A stretch of 64,000 nt of DNA, from the NCBI RefSeq assembly GCF_008935075.1, contig NZ_CP044545.1, positions 647,501-711,500 of the forward strand, in the 5' to 3' direction. This document shows positions 8,891 to 19,360 of this stretch, piece after piece. The notes under the pieces were generated by a model, which saw only the letters and a list, made by a program, of their open reading frames with translations, had not been told where the DNA came from and did not search any database. Position 1 is the first letter of the stretch; each line of letters opens with the position of its first letter. The position numbers and the translations under genes were made by a program. This DNA comes from Pradoshia sp. D12 (lineage in GTDB: Bacteria > Bacillota > Bacilli > Bacillales > Pradoshiaceae).

Positions 8891-9550
8891 ATGGCAAATA
8901 AAAGCTTTTTAATCAAAACTACAAATATTGTCTGGAGTTTATTTGTGGTAGGTATTTGTGCTTTGTTAACGAGTGGTATTCTGATTTTTTTATTGCTATT
9001 TGTAAAATTCCACTTAATTACACTTCCCTTATATTTAATTGCTTTTTTGTTAATTGGCCCAACAATGGGGGCGATATTCCAAACTATTTTTAAAATGCTT
9101 TTTGAAACTGAAATTAGGGTCGTGAGAAAATATTTCTATTACTATAAGAAAGATTTCAAAGATTCCTTAAAACTATGGATTCCATACAGTGTATTAATAC
9201 TGATTTTGTGTGCAGATATTGATTTTCTGGCCTCCAACGAAAAAGGCGCATATTTGTTACCTATGTTATTTTTAATCCTTCTTTTATCAATGATTAGTTA
9301 TGTCTATTCACTCATTCTATATAGCCGCTTCATTATCAGGATGAGAGACATTATAAAATACTCCCTTTATTTAGTCATCAATCGCCCGGTACAATCTTTA
9401 TCTATTGTTATATTAATCTTTATCCTGTATCAATCGTTTAAATATTTTGGCAACTTTGCGATATTTTGGGGAGTCCCGATGTTTGCAGCGTGTACTGTCT
9501 TGTTAGTGAGAAATGTGTTACTACAGATTGAAATGAAATATGTTCAATAA
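8891..9550 (+). CDS. DUF624 (YesL-like) membrane protein
   Basis: 219 residues from ATG 8891 (GAGGTG 7 bases upstream; an upstream in-frame ATG at 8876 has no site). Five to six hydrophobic helices with a charged loop carrying VRKYFYYYKKDFKDSLK near residues 75-90, as in DUF624 proteins such as B. subtilis YesL. Genes of this family usually sit beside MalF/MalG-type sugar importers, as here. Function is unknown; a helper or regulator of the importer is an inference. It belongs to the araNPQ transcription unit. Confidence 0.8.
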   Translation: MANKSFLIKTTNIVWSLFVVGICALLTSGILIFLLLFVKFHLITLPLYLIAFLLIGPTMGAIFQTIFKMLFETEIRVVRKYFYYYKKDFKDSLKLWIPYSVLILILCADIDFLASNEKGAYLLPMLFLILLLSMISYVYSLILYSRFIIRMRDIIKYSLYLVINRPVQSLSIVILIFILYQSFKYFGNFAIFWGVPMFAACTVLLVRNVLLQIEMKYVQ

Positions 9551-9795
9551 ATAGATTGAAGAATACTATCATGCATATTACAGAAATCTGTTGAAGAAAT
9601 ATGGCTCTTAGTGAGGGATTCGGCAATTTATGAATGTGAGTTAAAAGTGAAATGATCCGATCTATCGTTTAAAACCAGAAAGCATTTAGAAATTGGAGGA
9701 GGATTGAGCGAATACGAAAATTATCACAACTGACATTTCATGTCGATCGTTACGGTAGAGATTGAAAGAGGTGAAAGAATGAATAGGAGAAATAT
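9551..9795. other. Spacer inside the arabinose unit
   Basis: 245 bases with short interrupted frames and an AGGAGG at about 9697-9703 that leads into no open frame. It may hold the eroded remains of a small gene. No terminator hairpin was seen, so read-through into the next genes is plausible. Confidence 0.4.
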
Positions 9796-10053
9796 TTGAA
9801 AAGCTGTTCAGGAAGTATCAAAGTCAGTGAAGATCATATTCAATCTTTAATTAAGGAAGCAGATTTAAATAAGTTCAATATTGTATCCGATGAATTATAT
9901 AAAGCAAGGGTAGAAATATGCAAACAATGTTCTTCTTTTCAATATGGGACAACCTGTTCTTACAGCCGGTCAATCATTCATTATCAAGCGAAATTTAAAA
10001 GTCAGACTTGTCCGTACCCAAGGGAATCAAAATGGGCAATGATAACGATCTGA
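9796..10053 (+). CDS. Small Cys-rich protein, DUF6171-like
   Basis: 85 residues from TTG 9796, which has AGGAG six bases upstream. The C-terminal half holds CKQCSSFQYGTTCSYS and a final CPYP, four to five cysteines spaced as in a small metal-binding fold; I recall similar short proteins annotated DUF6171. No signal peptide or membrane helix. The position between the importer and abfA suggests co-transcription only. The use of TTG and the poor spacer upstream leave some doubt that it is intact. Confidence 0.6.
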   Translation: MKSCSGSIKVSEDHIQSLIKEADLNKFNIVSDELYKARVEICKQCSSFQYGTTCSYSRSIIHYQAKFKSQTCPYPRESKWAMITI

Positions 10054-10063
10054 TTTGAACATA

Positions 10064-10092
10064 TTGTACTTATATAAGTTAGGCTAGTACAA
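10064..10092 (+). promoter_or_regulatory. Operator-like inverted half-sites before abfA
   Basis: TTGTAC (10064-10069) and GTACAA (10087-10092) form an inverted pair about two helical turns apart, just upstream of the abfA ribosome binding site. The same TTGTAC/GTACAA element overlaps the araN promoter. This fits an AraR-like or another arabinan-responsive repressor, whose gene is not in the window. Confidence 0.4.
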
Positions 10093-10112
10093 ACAAAATG
10101 GAGGGATTGTAA

Positions 10113-11624
<1,512 letters not shown>

Positions 11625-11807
11625 TTATAAGTATGGCATATTTTTTTAATATAATAGAAAATATGCCTGCTTATCTAGTATTATTTGAAGCAAGTAAGTA
11701 CTTTATAGCTGTTCACCAATTGAGTGAGAGTTGTGGATTTAAAACAAGATCGATAGAAGAAAGAAGTATTTCTACATTTTCTCAATTAGACAGCTAATTT
11801 TGTTGTA
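11625..11807. other. Intergenic region before xylA
   Basis: Spacer after abfA. A 68-codon frame (11591-11797) overlaps the abfA end, has no convincing ribosome binding site and is judged spurious. A short inverted repeat around 11636-11665 (ATGGCATATTTT and AAAATATGCC) may terminate the abfA transcript. Confidence 0.45.
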
Positions 11808-11840
11808 TACTTTGTTTATCTATTAGACAAACAAAGTATA
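11808..11840 (+). promoter_or_regulatory. XylR-like operator palindrome
   Basis: A perfect inverted repeat, ATACTTTGTTT (11808-11818) and AAACAAAGTAT (11830-11840) with an 11-bp spacer. Its GTTT/AAAC arms resemble the xyl operator of Bacillus XylR. The left arm contains TATACT, which could be a -10 element, so bound repressor would block the polymerase. No xylR gene is present in the window. Confidence 0.6.
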
Positions 11841-11898
11841 AAGTGCTACAATGCTAATTAATACAGGTTGCAGATTAAGAATTTAGAGACTCATATTT

Positions 11899-11912
11899 TG
11901 TAAGCATTTACA
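11899..11912 (+). promoter_or_regulatory. cre-like site in the xylA leader
   Basis: TGTAAGCATTTACA differs from the CcpA consensus TGWAANCGNTNWCA at one fixed position and is itself almost palindromic. It lies 42 bases before xylA, so CcpA binding would block elongation when preferred sugars are present. Confidence 0.55.
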
Positions 11913-11953
11913 TAAACGATCTGAAACCTAAAAAATTTGGGAGGCATGCCACA

Positions 11954-13285
11954 ATGGCTTATTTCGAAACTGTTAATAAAATCCAATATGAAGGCGCTTC
12001 ATCTAAAAATCCTTTAGCATTTAAGTATTATAATCCAGAAGAAATGATAAATGGAAAAACAATGGAAGATATTCTCCGATTCTCAGTTACCTATTGGCAC
12101 ACGTTCACAGCAGATGGAACAGATCCATTTGGTGTTGGTACAGCGATTCGCCCATGGAATAATCTCAAAGGTTTAGATTTAGCAAAAGCCCGTGTGGAAG
12201 CGGCATTTGAACTCTTTGAAAAATTAAATGTTCCTTATTTTGCTTTCCATGATGTAGATATCGCTCCAGAAGGAAGCACATTAAAAGAAACAAATGAAAA
12301 TCAGGATATTATCGTAGCAATGATTCAGGAATACATGAAAACAAGTAAAACAAAGTTGCTTTGGAATACAGCAAATATGTTCACAAATCCTCGTTATGTA
12401 CATGGTGCTGCCACTTCTCCAAATGCTGATGTATTTGCCTATTCAGCTGCGAAAGTAAAAAAAGGCTTAGAAGTAGCGAAGGAACTTGGCGCTGAAAACT
12501 ATGTGTTTTGGGGCGGTCGTGAAGGCTACGAAACACTCCTAAATACGGACATGAAGCTTGAACAAGATAACTTGGCTCGCTTCTTCCATATGGCAGTTGA
12601 CTATGCGAAAGAAATCGGTTTGAATGTTCCTTTCTTGATTGAGCCAAAACCTAAAGAACCTACAAAACACCAATATGATTTTGATGTGGCGACTAGTATG
12701 GCTTTCTTGCAAAAATATGATCTGACAGATTATTTCAAGTTCAATATTGAAGCTAACCATGCAACTCTTGCTGGCCATACATTTGAGCATGAGTTAAGAA
12801 CAGCTCGTATCAATGGAATGCTTGGATCAGTGGATGCAAACCAGGGGGATACACTCCTTGGATGGGATACAGATGAATTTCCGACTGATCTTTATTCTAA
12901 TACATTAGCAATGTATGAAATATTGAAAAATGGAGGTTTAGGCAAAGGTGGTTTAAACTTCGATGCAAAAGTACGACGGGGTTCATTTGAGCCAGAGGAT
13001 CTTTTTCATGCCCACATCGCTGGTATGGATGCATTTGCTATTGGATTAAAAGTAGCAAACAGGCTTATTGAAGATAAAGCTTTAGATAGCTTTGTTGAAG
13101 AACGCTATAGCAGCTATCAAGAAGGGATTGGCTTAGATATCGTTGAGGGCAGAACCAACTTCCGTGAATTAGAAAAGTACGCTCTTCAATTAACTGAAAT
13201 TAAGAACACATCTGGAAGAACAGAGCGCCTTAAAGCTATCATCAACCAATATTTATTAGAAACACTATCAAGTGTACACGTTTAA
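11954..13285 (+). CDS. xylA: Xylose isomerase
   Basis: Interconverts D-xylose and D-xylulose. 443 residues, usual for class II enzymes of Bacillus. The catalytic dyad His99/Asp102 lies in FAFHDVD. Metal and substrate ligands Glu230 and Lys232 are in [15 protein letters not shown], and Glu266 and His269 in [12 protein letters not shown]. The downstream motif GSVDANQGD is also intact. ATG 11954 follows GGGAGGC. It is transcribed apart from abfA behind the palindrome at 11808-11840 and is followed by a hairpin terminator before xylB. Confidence 0.97.
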   Translation: MAYFETVNKIQYEGASSKNPLAFKYYNPEEMINGKTMEDILRFSVTYWHTFTADGTDPFGVGTAIRPWNNLKGLDLAKARVEAAFELFEKLNVPYFAFHDVDIAPEGSTLKETNENQDIIVAMIQEYMKTSKTKLLWNTANMFTNPRYVHGAATSPNADVFAYSAAKVKKGLEVAKELGAENYVFWGGREGYETLLNTDMKLEQDNLARFFHMAVDYAKEIGLNVPFLIEPKPKEPTKHQYDFDVATSMAFLQKYDLTDYFKFNIEANHATLAGHTFEHELRTARINGMLGSVDANQGDTLLGWDTDEFPTDLYSNTLAMYEILKNGGLGKGGLNFDAKVRRGSFEPEDLFHAHIAGMDAFAIGLKVANRLIEDKALDSFVEERYSSYQEGIGLDIVEGRTNFRELEKYALQLTEIKNTSGRTERLKAIINQYLLETLSSVHV

Positions 13286-13298
13286 TCTATTAATCATA

Positions 13299-13336
13299 CA
13301 AAGTGCTGGAAGCCTTTCCTCCAGCACTTTTTTTAG
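13299..13336 (+). terminator. Hairpin between xylA and xylB
   Basis: AAAGTGCTGGA (13300-13310) pairs with TCCAGCACTTT (13320-13330) and is followed by a T-run. It may reduce but not abolish transcription of xylB, since xylB starts only 16 bases later with no visible promoter. Confidence 0.85.
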
Positions 13337-13351
13337 AAAAGGATGATAAGG

Positions 13352-14851
13352 ATGAAATATGTTATTGGTGTAGACCTCGGAACAAGTGCAGTGAAAATCT
13401 TACTAGTGAATCAGCATGGAGACGTATGTATGGAAGTAGCAAAGTCATATCCGCTTATTATTGAAAAATCTAGTTACAGTGAACAAAACCCAGAAGAATG
13501 GGTTGAAAAAACGACAGCAGGAATAGCGGAATTAATTCACCAGTTCGATGGGGATATAAATGATATAGAGGGGATCAGTTTCTCGGGTCAGATGCATGGT
13601 TTAGTTTTACTAGATGAAGATAATCAAGTCTTAAGAAATGCGATTTTATGGAATGACACGAGAACGACAAGGCAATGCCAGGAAATATGCGATGTTATGG
13701 GAAGTAAACGTTTATTAGAAGTAACGAAAAACCCTGCGTTAGAGGGCTTTACCTTGCCTAAAATCCTCTGGGTAAAAGAAAATGAACCAGATATTTTCAA
13801 GCGTGCAAGATTGTTTGTGCTCCCAAAGGATTATTTACGCTACCGCCTAACCGGAAACATTCATATGGACTACTCTGATGCTGCAGGAACGCTATTACTA
13901 AATGTGGCGGAACGGGAATGGAGCAAGGAAGTATTGGCGGCATTTGGTCTATCCTCTGATTTTTGCCCGCCATTAGTGGAATCACATGATTTTGTAGGTA
14001 CAGTAACAGCTGAATTTGCCCAAAAAACAGGATTGACTGAAGCGGTAAAAGTGTTTGCAGGCGGAGCTGATAATGCATGCGGTGCGATTGGTTCCGGAAT
14101 TTTAACACCAGGAAAAACGTTAGCAAGCATTGGTACCTCTGGTGTCGTACTATCTTATGAAGAAAGAAATGACCTAGATTTTAATGGGAAAGTTCATTAT
14201 TTTAATCATGGTGAAGAAAATGCTTACTATACAATGGGTGTGACGCTTGCGGCTGGCTATAGCTTAAGCTGGTTTAAGGAAACGTTCGCGAAGCAAGAAG
14301 ATTTTGATCAAGTTTTGGCTGGAGTGGAAGAAGTACCTGCAGGCAGCAATGGTCTATTATTTACCCCATATATTGTCGGTGAAAGAACACCACATGCAGA
14401 TTCCACTATTCGCGGTAGCTTTATTGGCATTGATGCATCTCTTGATCGGAAATATTTTGCCCGCGCGGTTCTGGAAGGGATAACGTTCTCTCTAAACGAA
14501 TCAATTGAAATTTTCAGGGAAAATGGTAAGACAATTAATTCAATAATCTCTATTGGCGGCGGTGCCAAAAATGACACATGGCTGCAGATGCAAGCGGATA
14601 TTTTTAATACGAAAATTGAAAGACTGACAAGCGAGCAAGGTCCAGGAATGGGAGCGGCGATGCTTGCAGCGTATGGATGCGGTTGGTTTGCTTCATTAAA
14701 CGAATGTGCCAATCATTTTATTCAAGTTGCAAAATCCTATGATCCGATTCAAGAAAATGTCGAGACGTATAAGCGATTATTTAAGGTATATCAACAGGTA
14801 TATACTCAAACGAAGGGGCTTAATGAGCAACTTGAAGAATATAGAAAATAA
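13352..14851 (+). CDS. xylB: Xylulokinase
   Basis: FGGY-family kinase that phosphorylates D-xylulose to xylulose 5-phosphate for the pentose phosphate pathway. ATG 13352 (MKYVIGVDLGTSAVK) has AAAAGGA 8 bases upstream and gives 499 residues, the usual length; the in-frame ATG at 13343 touches that site. Visible motifs are the N-terminal phosphate-1 loop GVDLGTSAVK, the substrate motif SFSGQMHGLVLLD, WNDTRT, the adenosine-binding GGGAKNDTWLQMQADI and GPGMGAAMLA. It completes the xylose pathway with xylA. Confidence 0.96.
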   Translation: MKYVIGVDLGTSAVKILLVNQHGDVCMEVAKSYPLIIEKSSYSEQNPEEWVEKTTAGIAELIHQFDGDINDIEGISFSGQMHGLVLLDEDNQVLRNAILWNDTRTTRQCQEICDVMGSKRLLEVTKNPALEGFTLPKILWVKENEPDIFKRARLFVLPKDYLRYRLTGNIHMDYSDAAGTLLLNVAEREWSKEVLAAFGLSSDFCPPLVESHDFVGTVTAEFAQKTGLTEAVKVFAGGADNACGAIGSGILTPGKTLASIGTSGVVLSYEERNDLDFNGKVHYFNHGEENAYYTMGVTLAAGYSLSWFKETFAKQEDFDQVLAGVEEVPAGSNGLLFTPYIVGERTPHADSTIRGSFIGIDASLDRKYFARAVLEGITFSLNESIEIFRENGKTINSIISIGGGAKNDTWLQMQADIFNTKIERLTSEQGPGMGAAMLAAYGCGWFASLNECANHFIQVAKSYDPIQENVETYKRLFKVYQQVYTQTKGLNEQLEEYRK

Positions 14852-14942
14852 TTAATGGTAATGGTGTTATTTGGGTTTTGAAGTGCCAAAGGTGATGTTG
14901 TAATCCTTTTCTAACTGCTAGTAAAAAGTAAATAATATTCGT

Positions 14943-14979
14943 AAAATAAGTCGGACTATTAAATCTGACTTATTTTTTT
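14943..14979 (+). terminator. Terminator of xylB
   Basis: A perfect 10-bp stem (AAAATAAGTC 14943-14952, GACTTATTTT 14967-14976) runs into T residues. Confidence 0.85.
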
Positions 14980-15151
14980 GATTAATAGGTCAGATTTTTT
15001 TGTAATGAGAGAGAAAGTTCTAACCGTTATTAAATTTTTATAGGTCCCTCAATATTCTGTTAATGAGAGAAATAAATGAGTTCGATTATATTCCACGTGT
15101 ACTTGTGGAATACTTTTTATATGGTTTTAGCAGTTTATTAGGAGGATCTTG

Positions 15152-16774
15152 ATGGATGAACTAAAAAAGGAAAGTCATCAATTGGAGAAAATAAGTCCGT
15201 TTGAGTTAAAAGATAAGCTCATTGATCTTGCAAAAGGAAAAATGAGAATCACTAGAACTATGCTGGATGCAGGACGGGGGAATCCTAATTGGATTGCAGC
15301 GACACCTCGAGAAGCGTTTTTTGCTTTAGGGCAATTCGCTGTTACAGAATCGAGGCAAGTATGGGATGATGGCAATTTAGCGGGGATGCCAAGTCGGATA
15401 GGAATTGCAGAACGTTTTAATAAATATGTTGAGGCCAATCAGCAAGTTCCAGGAATTCATTTGCTGAAAGAAATTATTCAATACGGTATCAAAAATAAAC
15501 AGTTTGAGCCAGATACATGGGTCTATGAATTAGTAGATGGAATTATTGGTGATAATTACCCGATTCCGGATCGAATGCTTGTTAGAACTGAACAGGTTGT
15601 ACATGATTTTTTAATTAAAGAGCTATGTAATGGTGATTCGTCGGCTGGTCCGTTTGATTTATTTGCTGTTGAAGGAGCAACGGCAGCGATGTGTTATATA
15701 TTTGATACGTTATTTAAAAATTATTTGCTGCCCAAAGGATCTAAGATTGCGGTGATGGTTCCAATTTTTCCGCCTTATATAGAGATTCCAGAGCTTCCTA
15801 ACAATGATTACGAACTTGTGAAAATTGAAGCAACCGAATTAAACAATGAAGGACAGCATACATGGCAATACCCTGATGAAGAAATAGAAAAATTAAAAGA
15901 TACGGACATTGTAGCACTTTTTTTAGTAAATCCGAGCAATCCGCCTTCAGTTTCTTTGGAAAAGAAATCCACAGAAAAAATCATACAAATCGTGAAACAA
16001 GATAATCCAAATCTTATGATAATTTCAGATGATGTATATGGTACTTTTGTTGAAGGGTTCCGTTCCTTAATGGTGGATTTACCATTCAATACAATTGGGG
16101 TCTATTCATTTTCTAAATATTTTGGTGTGACAGGCTGGCGATTAGGGACGATTTCCATAAATCGATCCAATGTCTTTGATAAATTAGTCGATGATTTACC
16201 AGAAGAAACGAAGGAGGTTCTACATAAAAGATACGCTTCGCTTACACGGAATCCAGAAAGTCTTACGTTTATCGATCGAATAGTTGCAGATAGCAGAGCC
16301 GTTGCGATGAATCACACAGCTGGATTATCGACACCGCAACAAGTACAAATGGCTTTATTTTCAATTTTTGCAATGCTCGATACCAATAATGAATACAAGA
16401 AAAAAACAATAGACATTTTACATCGGAGGATGAATTTATTATACAAAGGTCTTGGTTTACCTAAGAAACATTTGCCCAATGATGCAGATTATTATACAGA
16501 AATCGATTTGGAAATCTGGTGTAATCATCATTTTGATAAAGGGTTCACCGATTACCTGAAAAAGAATTATAACCCGGTTGATATTTTATATCGCCTTGCA
16601 GAAAACTCATCGATAGTATTATTAAGCGGCGAAGGATTTTCAGCACCAGTATGGTCCATTCGTGTATCTCTTGCTAATCTAAATGATGAAGACTACTTAC
16701 AAATTGGCCAAGAACTAAAAAATGTACTAGAAAATTATGTGATGGAATGGAAAAAGAAAATGGGTCATATTTAA
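15152..16774 (+). CDS. aspD: Bifunctional aspartate aminotransferase / aspartate 4-decarboxylase
   Basis: PLP enzyme that removes the beta-carboxyl group of L-aspartate to give alanine and CO2, with a side transaminase activity. 540 residues, the size of this family and much longer than ordinary aspartate aminotransferases. The PLP lysine is Lys322 in YSFSKYFGVTGWRLG. The cofactor aspartate is in ISDDVYG near residue 293, and a substrate-binding arginine lies in VWSIRVSLAN near the C-terminus. ATG 15152 has AGGAGG six bases upstream. It stands alone between terminators. The aspartate:alanine antiporter AspT often paired with it is not in the window. Confidence 0.92.
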   Translation: MDELKKESHQLEKISPFELKDKLIDLAKGKMRITRTMLDAGRGNPNWIAATPREAFFALGQFAVTESRQVWDDGNLAGMPSRIGIAERFNKYVEANQQVPGIHLLKEIIQYGIKNKQFEPDTWVYELVDGIIGDNYPIPDRMLVRTEQVVHDFLIKELCNGDSSAGPFDLFAVEGATAAMCYIFDTLFKNYLLPKGSKIAVMVPIFPPYIEIPELPNNDYELVKIEATELNNEGQHTWQYPDEEIEKLKDTDIVALFLVNPSNPPSVSLEKKSTEKIIQIVKQDNPNLMIISDDVYGTFVEGFRSLMVDLPFNTIGVYSFSKYFGVTGWRLGTISINRSNVFDKLVDDLPEETKEVLHKRYASLTRNPESLTFIDRIVADSRAVAMNHTAGLSTPQQVQMALFSIFAMLDTNNEYKKKTIDILHRRMNLLYKGLGLPKKHLPNDADYYTEIDLEIWCNHHFDKGFTDYLKKNYNPVDILYRLAENSSIVLLSGEGFSAPVWSIRVSLANLNDEDYLQIGQELKNVLENYVMEWKKKMGHI

Positions 16775-16847
16775 ATTTAAGTGCCTAAATCTCAGGGATT
16801 TCAGGTTCCATTAGCTGGAATTTAATTATTCCTATATAATAACAGTC

Positions 16848-16887
16848 AAAGCCTTGCTACGATATTTATGTAGCAAGGCTTTTTAAG
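16848..16887 (+). terminator. Terminator of aspD
   Basis: A 13-bp perfect stem (16848-16860 with 16870-16882) and 9-nt loop run into TTTT. Confidence 0.9.
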
Positions 16888-17066
16888 TTCTTTATTATAC
16901 TGTTATCTCATAGCTTATCTCCTCTATTGATAATAACCATATTTTACTCCTTTACCAGATTAAAATGTTGAAGTATAGTTGTACGTGTTATTTACAATGT
17001 TAAAAGATGACTATATAATTAGAAATTATTGTAGAATAACTAAAATGTTAGAATAGGAGAGTAGTA

Positions 17067-17759
17067 ATGGAACTATTAGGGATCTTGATTATAATAATAG
17101 GATTTGCACTAAAGTTAGATACCATTGCAGTAGTTGTTGTAGCAGGTATTTCGACTGGACTTGTGGCAAACATGAATATCGTAGATATACTTAATACACT
17201 TGGAGAAGCATTTGTATCAAATAGAGTAACTTGTTTATTTTTGATTACCATTCCTGTTATAGGGTTGAGTGAAAGATACGGATTAAAAGCCAAGGCAGTT
17301 ATGCTTATTAAAAAAGCAAGCAGTTTATCAGTAGGAAAATTACTGAGTGGTTATACGTTTATAAGAGAAGTAACGATTGGTATGGGCGTAACACTTGGTG
17401 GACACCCACAATTTGTTAGACCTTTAGTAAGCCCAATGGCAGAAGGTGCAGCCGTTGCTAAATACGGAGATAAGGTCGACGAAAAAGATATTGAAAAAAT
17501 AAAATCATACTCAGCAGCATCTGATAATATCGGTAATTTCTTTGCGCAAAATGTATTCATCGCAAATTCTGGTGTACTTTTAATTGCATCTACACTGGAA
17601 GGGCTAGGCATGCAGGTAGATACACTTGAAGTAGCGAAAGTTTCAGTACCAGTTGCCGTTATTGCATTCATATTCTGGACTGCTCAAAATTTATTATTCG
17701 ATAGAAAAATGACGCAAAAATATTCTAGTAAAAATGGAGAAGGACGAGGTGAACAATAA
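17067..17759 (+). CDS. DUF969 membrane protein, putative 5-oxoproline transporter subunit
   Basis: 230 residues, five to six hydrophobic segments, with the conserved-looking polar segments GVTLGGHPQFVRPLVSPMAE and SAASDNIGNFFAQNVF near residues 110-165. I recall DUF969 and DUF979 proteins being annotated as paired subunits of a 5-oxoproline transporter because they cluster with pyroglutamyl peptidase and oxoprolinase. ATG 17067 has AGGAGAG upstream. It overlaps the DUF979 gene by one base. Transport function is inference from context and family naming. Confidence 0.8.
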   Translation: MELLGILIIIIGFALKLDTIAVVVVAGISTGLVANMNIVDILNTLGEAFVSNRVTCLFLITIPVIGLSERYGLKAKAVMLIKKASSLSVGKLLSGYTFIREVTIGMGVTLGGHPQFVRPLVSPMAEGAAVAKYGDKVDEKDIEKIKSYSAASDNIGNFFAQNVFIANSGVLLIASTLEGLGMQVDTLEVAKVSVPVAVIAFIFWTAQNLLFDRKMTQKYSSKNGEGRGEQ

Positions 17760-18688
17760 TGGATATAACACAAATCTCTAATCTTTTATTAGAACTCTTT
17801 TATATTATAATCGGTTTATTCATGGGAGTTACCATGGTATTTACTTTAAAGGATAAAAACCACAAAACAAGAATCGGTACAGCTATGTTTTGGGGAATAC
17901 TAGCCGTAATTTTCATACTTGGAAACTATATTCCAAGTACGATAGTAGGTATTTTAGTAGTTGTTATCGCTGTATTATCGGCAACTAAGCAAATAAATAT
18001 TGGAACGTTAAAACAATTAGATGAGACATTCGCTAACTTAAAAGCAGAAAAATTAGGCTTGAAAATTTTCATCCCATCACTGTCTATCGCAGTTATAGCC
18101 ATGCTTGTGGCTCAATTTACAAGTTTCCCTGGAACGGTAGCGATTGGCATAGCATCAACAATAGCATTAGTATTAACGTTTATATTAACTAAAGCTACTT
18201 CTAAAGAGCTATTAGAGGATACAAATAGAATGTATCAATCAATTGGAGCATTTGCGATTCTGCCTCAATTATTAGCTTCATTAGGCGTATTATTTACGAC
18301 AGCGGGTGTAGGCGATAAGATTGCATCGATTATTTCGAATGTGATCCCAACAGGTAATGCATTGGTAGGTGTAGCAACTTATTGTGTAGGTATGGCTTTA
18401 TTTACAGCTATCATGGGTAATGCATTTGCCGCATTTGCTGTAATAACGGCTGGAATCGGTGTTCCGTTTGTATTTGCTATAGGCGGAGACCCCCTTATCT
18501 GTGGAACTCTGGCATTAACAGCTGGATACTGTGGAACATTAATTACACCTATGGCTGCAAACTTCAATATGTTACCAGCTGCATTGCTTGAACTAAAAGA
18601 TAAGAATTCAGTCATAAAGGCACAAGCTCCAATCGCTTTAACATTATTAGTTGTTCATATATTTATGATGTATATTTGGGGATTTTAA
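17759..18688 (+). CDS. DUF979 membrane protein, putative 5-oxoproline transporter subunit
   Basis: 309 residues with about nine hydrophobic helices and few charged residues between them. The glycine-rich stretch GVATYCVGMALFTAIMGNAF near residues 200-222 and CGTLITPMAANFNMLPAALL near the C-terminus resemble substrate-binding loops of ion transporters. The start ATG shares its first A with the DUF969 stop (TAATGG), with AGGACGAGG upstream. The pair probably forms one heteromeric permease serving the two peptidase-like enzymes encoded next. Confidence 0.8.
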   Translation: MDITQISNLLLELFYIIIGLFMGVTMVFTLKDKNHKTRIGTAMFWGILAVIFILGNYIPSTIVGILVVVIAVLSATKQINIGTLKQLDETFANLKAEKLGLKIFIPSLSIAVIAMLVAQFTSFPGTVAIGIASTIALVLTFILTKATSKELLEDTNRMYQSIGAFAILPQLLASLGVLFTTAGVGDKIASIISNVIPTGNALVGVATYCVGMALFTAIMGNAFAAFAVITAGIGVPFVFAIGGDPLICGTLALTAGYCGTLITPMAANFNMLPAALLELKDKNSVIKAQAPIALTLLVVHIFMMYIWGF

Positions 18689-18718
18689 GATAAAAAACTT
18701 ACAATAGGAGAATAAATT

Positions 18719-19360
18719 ATGAAAGTATTAATAACTGGATTTGATGCATTCGGAGGAGAGCCAGTAAACCCAGCTGAAGAAGCTGTTAAAATGGTAAACA
18801 ACAAAATCGCAGGAGCAGAGGTTATTAAGGTCATTATACCGACAGTTCAAAATAAATCTGTTGAAGCAATAGAGAATGCAATAGAACAGCACAAGCCGGA
18901 TATTGTCATATCAGTAGGGCAGGCAGGAGGAAGATTTGATATAACTCCTGAAAGAGTTGCTATTAACCTGGATGATTATAGAATTAAAGATAACGAAGGT
19001 AATCAACCAATTGATGCAGTTATCCAACCGGATGGTCAACCTGCTTATTTCTCAAACTTACCAGTAAAAGCTATGGTTAAACATATGAGTGAAAATGGAA
19101 TCCCGGCAACGTTATCAAATACAGCCGGAACATTTGTATGTAACCATGTAATGTACGGAATTCTTTACATGATTGATAAGAAGTATCCAAATATAAAAGG
19201 TGGATTTATTCACATCCCTTATATGACTTCTCAAGTGATGGATAAGAAAAATACTCCGTTTATGTCGTTAAATGATATTGTAAAGGGCTTGGAACTGGCT
19301 ATTGAAGCTTGTGTTATCTATGACGAAGATATAAAAGCAATCGGCGGAGAGATTTGTTAA
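18719..19360 (+). CDS. pcp: Pyroglutamyl-peptidase I
   Basis: Cytosolic cysteine peptidase (family C15) that releases N-terminal pyroglutamate (5-oxoproline) from peptides. 213 residues, typical. The catalytic triad is visible: Glu in [10 protein letters not shown] (about residue 80), Cys in [11 protein letters not shown] (about 142) and His in GFIHIPY (about 165). ATG 18719 with AGGAG upstream. The stop overlaps the start of the next gene (TAATG), so the two are translated together. Its product would be handled by an oxoprolinase not found here. Confidence 0.94.
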   Translation: MKVLITGFDAFGGEPVNPAEEAVKMVNNKIAGAEVIKVIIPTVQNKSVEAIENAIEQHKPDIVISVGQAGGRFDITPERVAINLDDYRIKDNEGNQPIDAVIQPDGQPAYFSNLPVKAMVKHMSENGIPATLSNTAGTFVCNHVMYGILYMIDKKYPNIKGGFIHIPYMTSQVMDKKNTPFMSLNDIVKGLELAIEACVIYDEDIKAIGGEIC

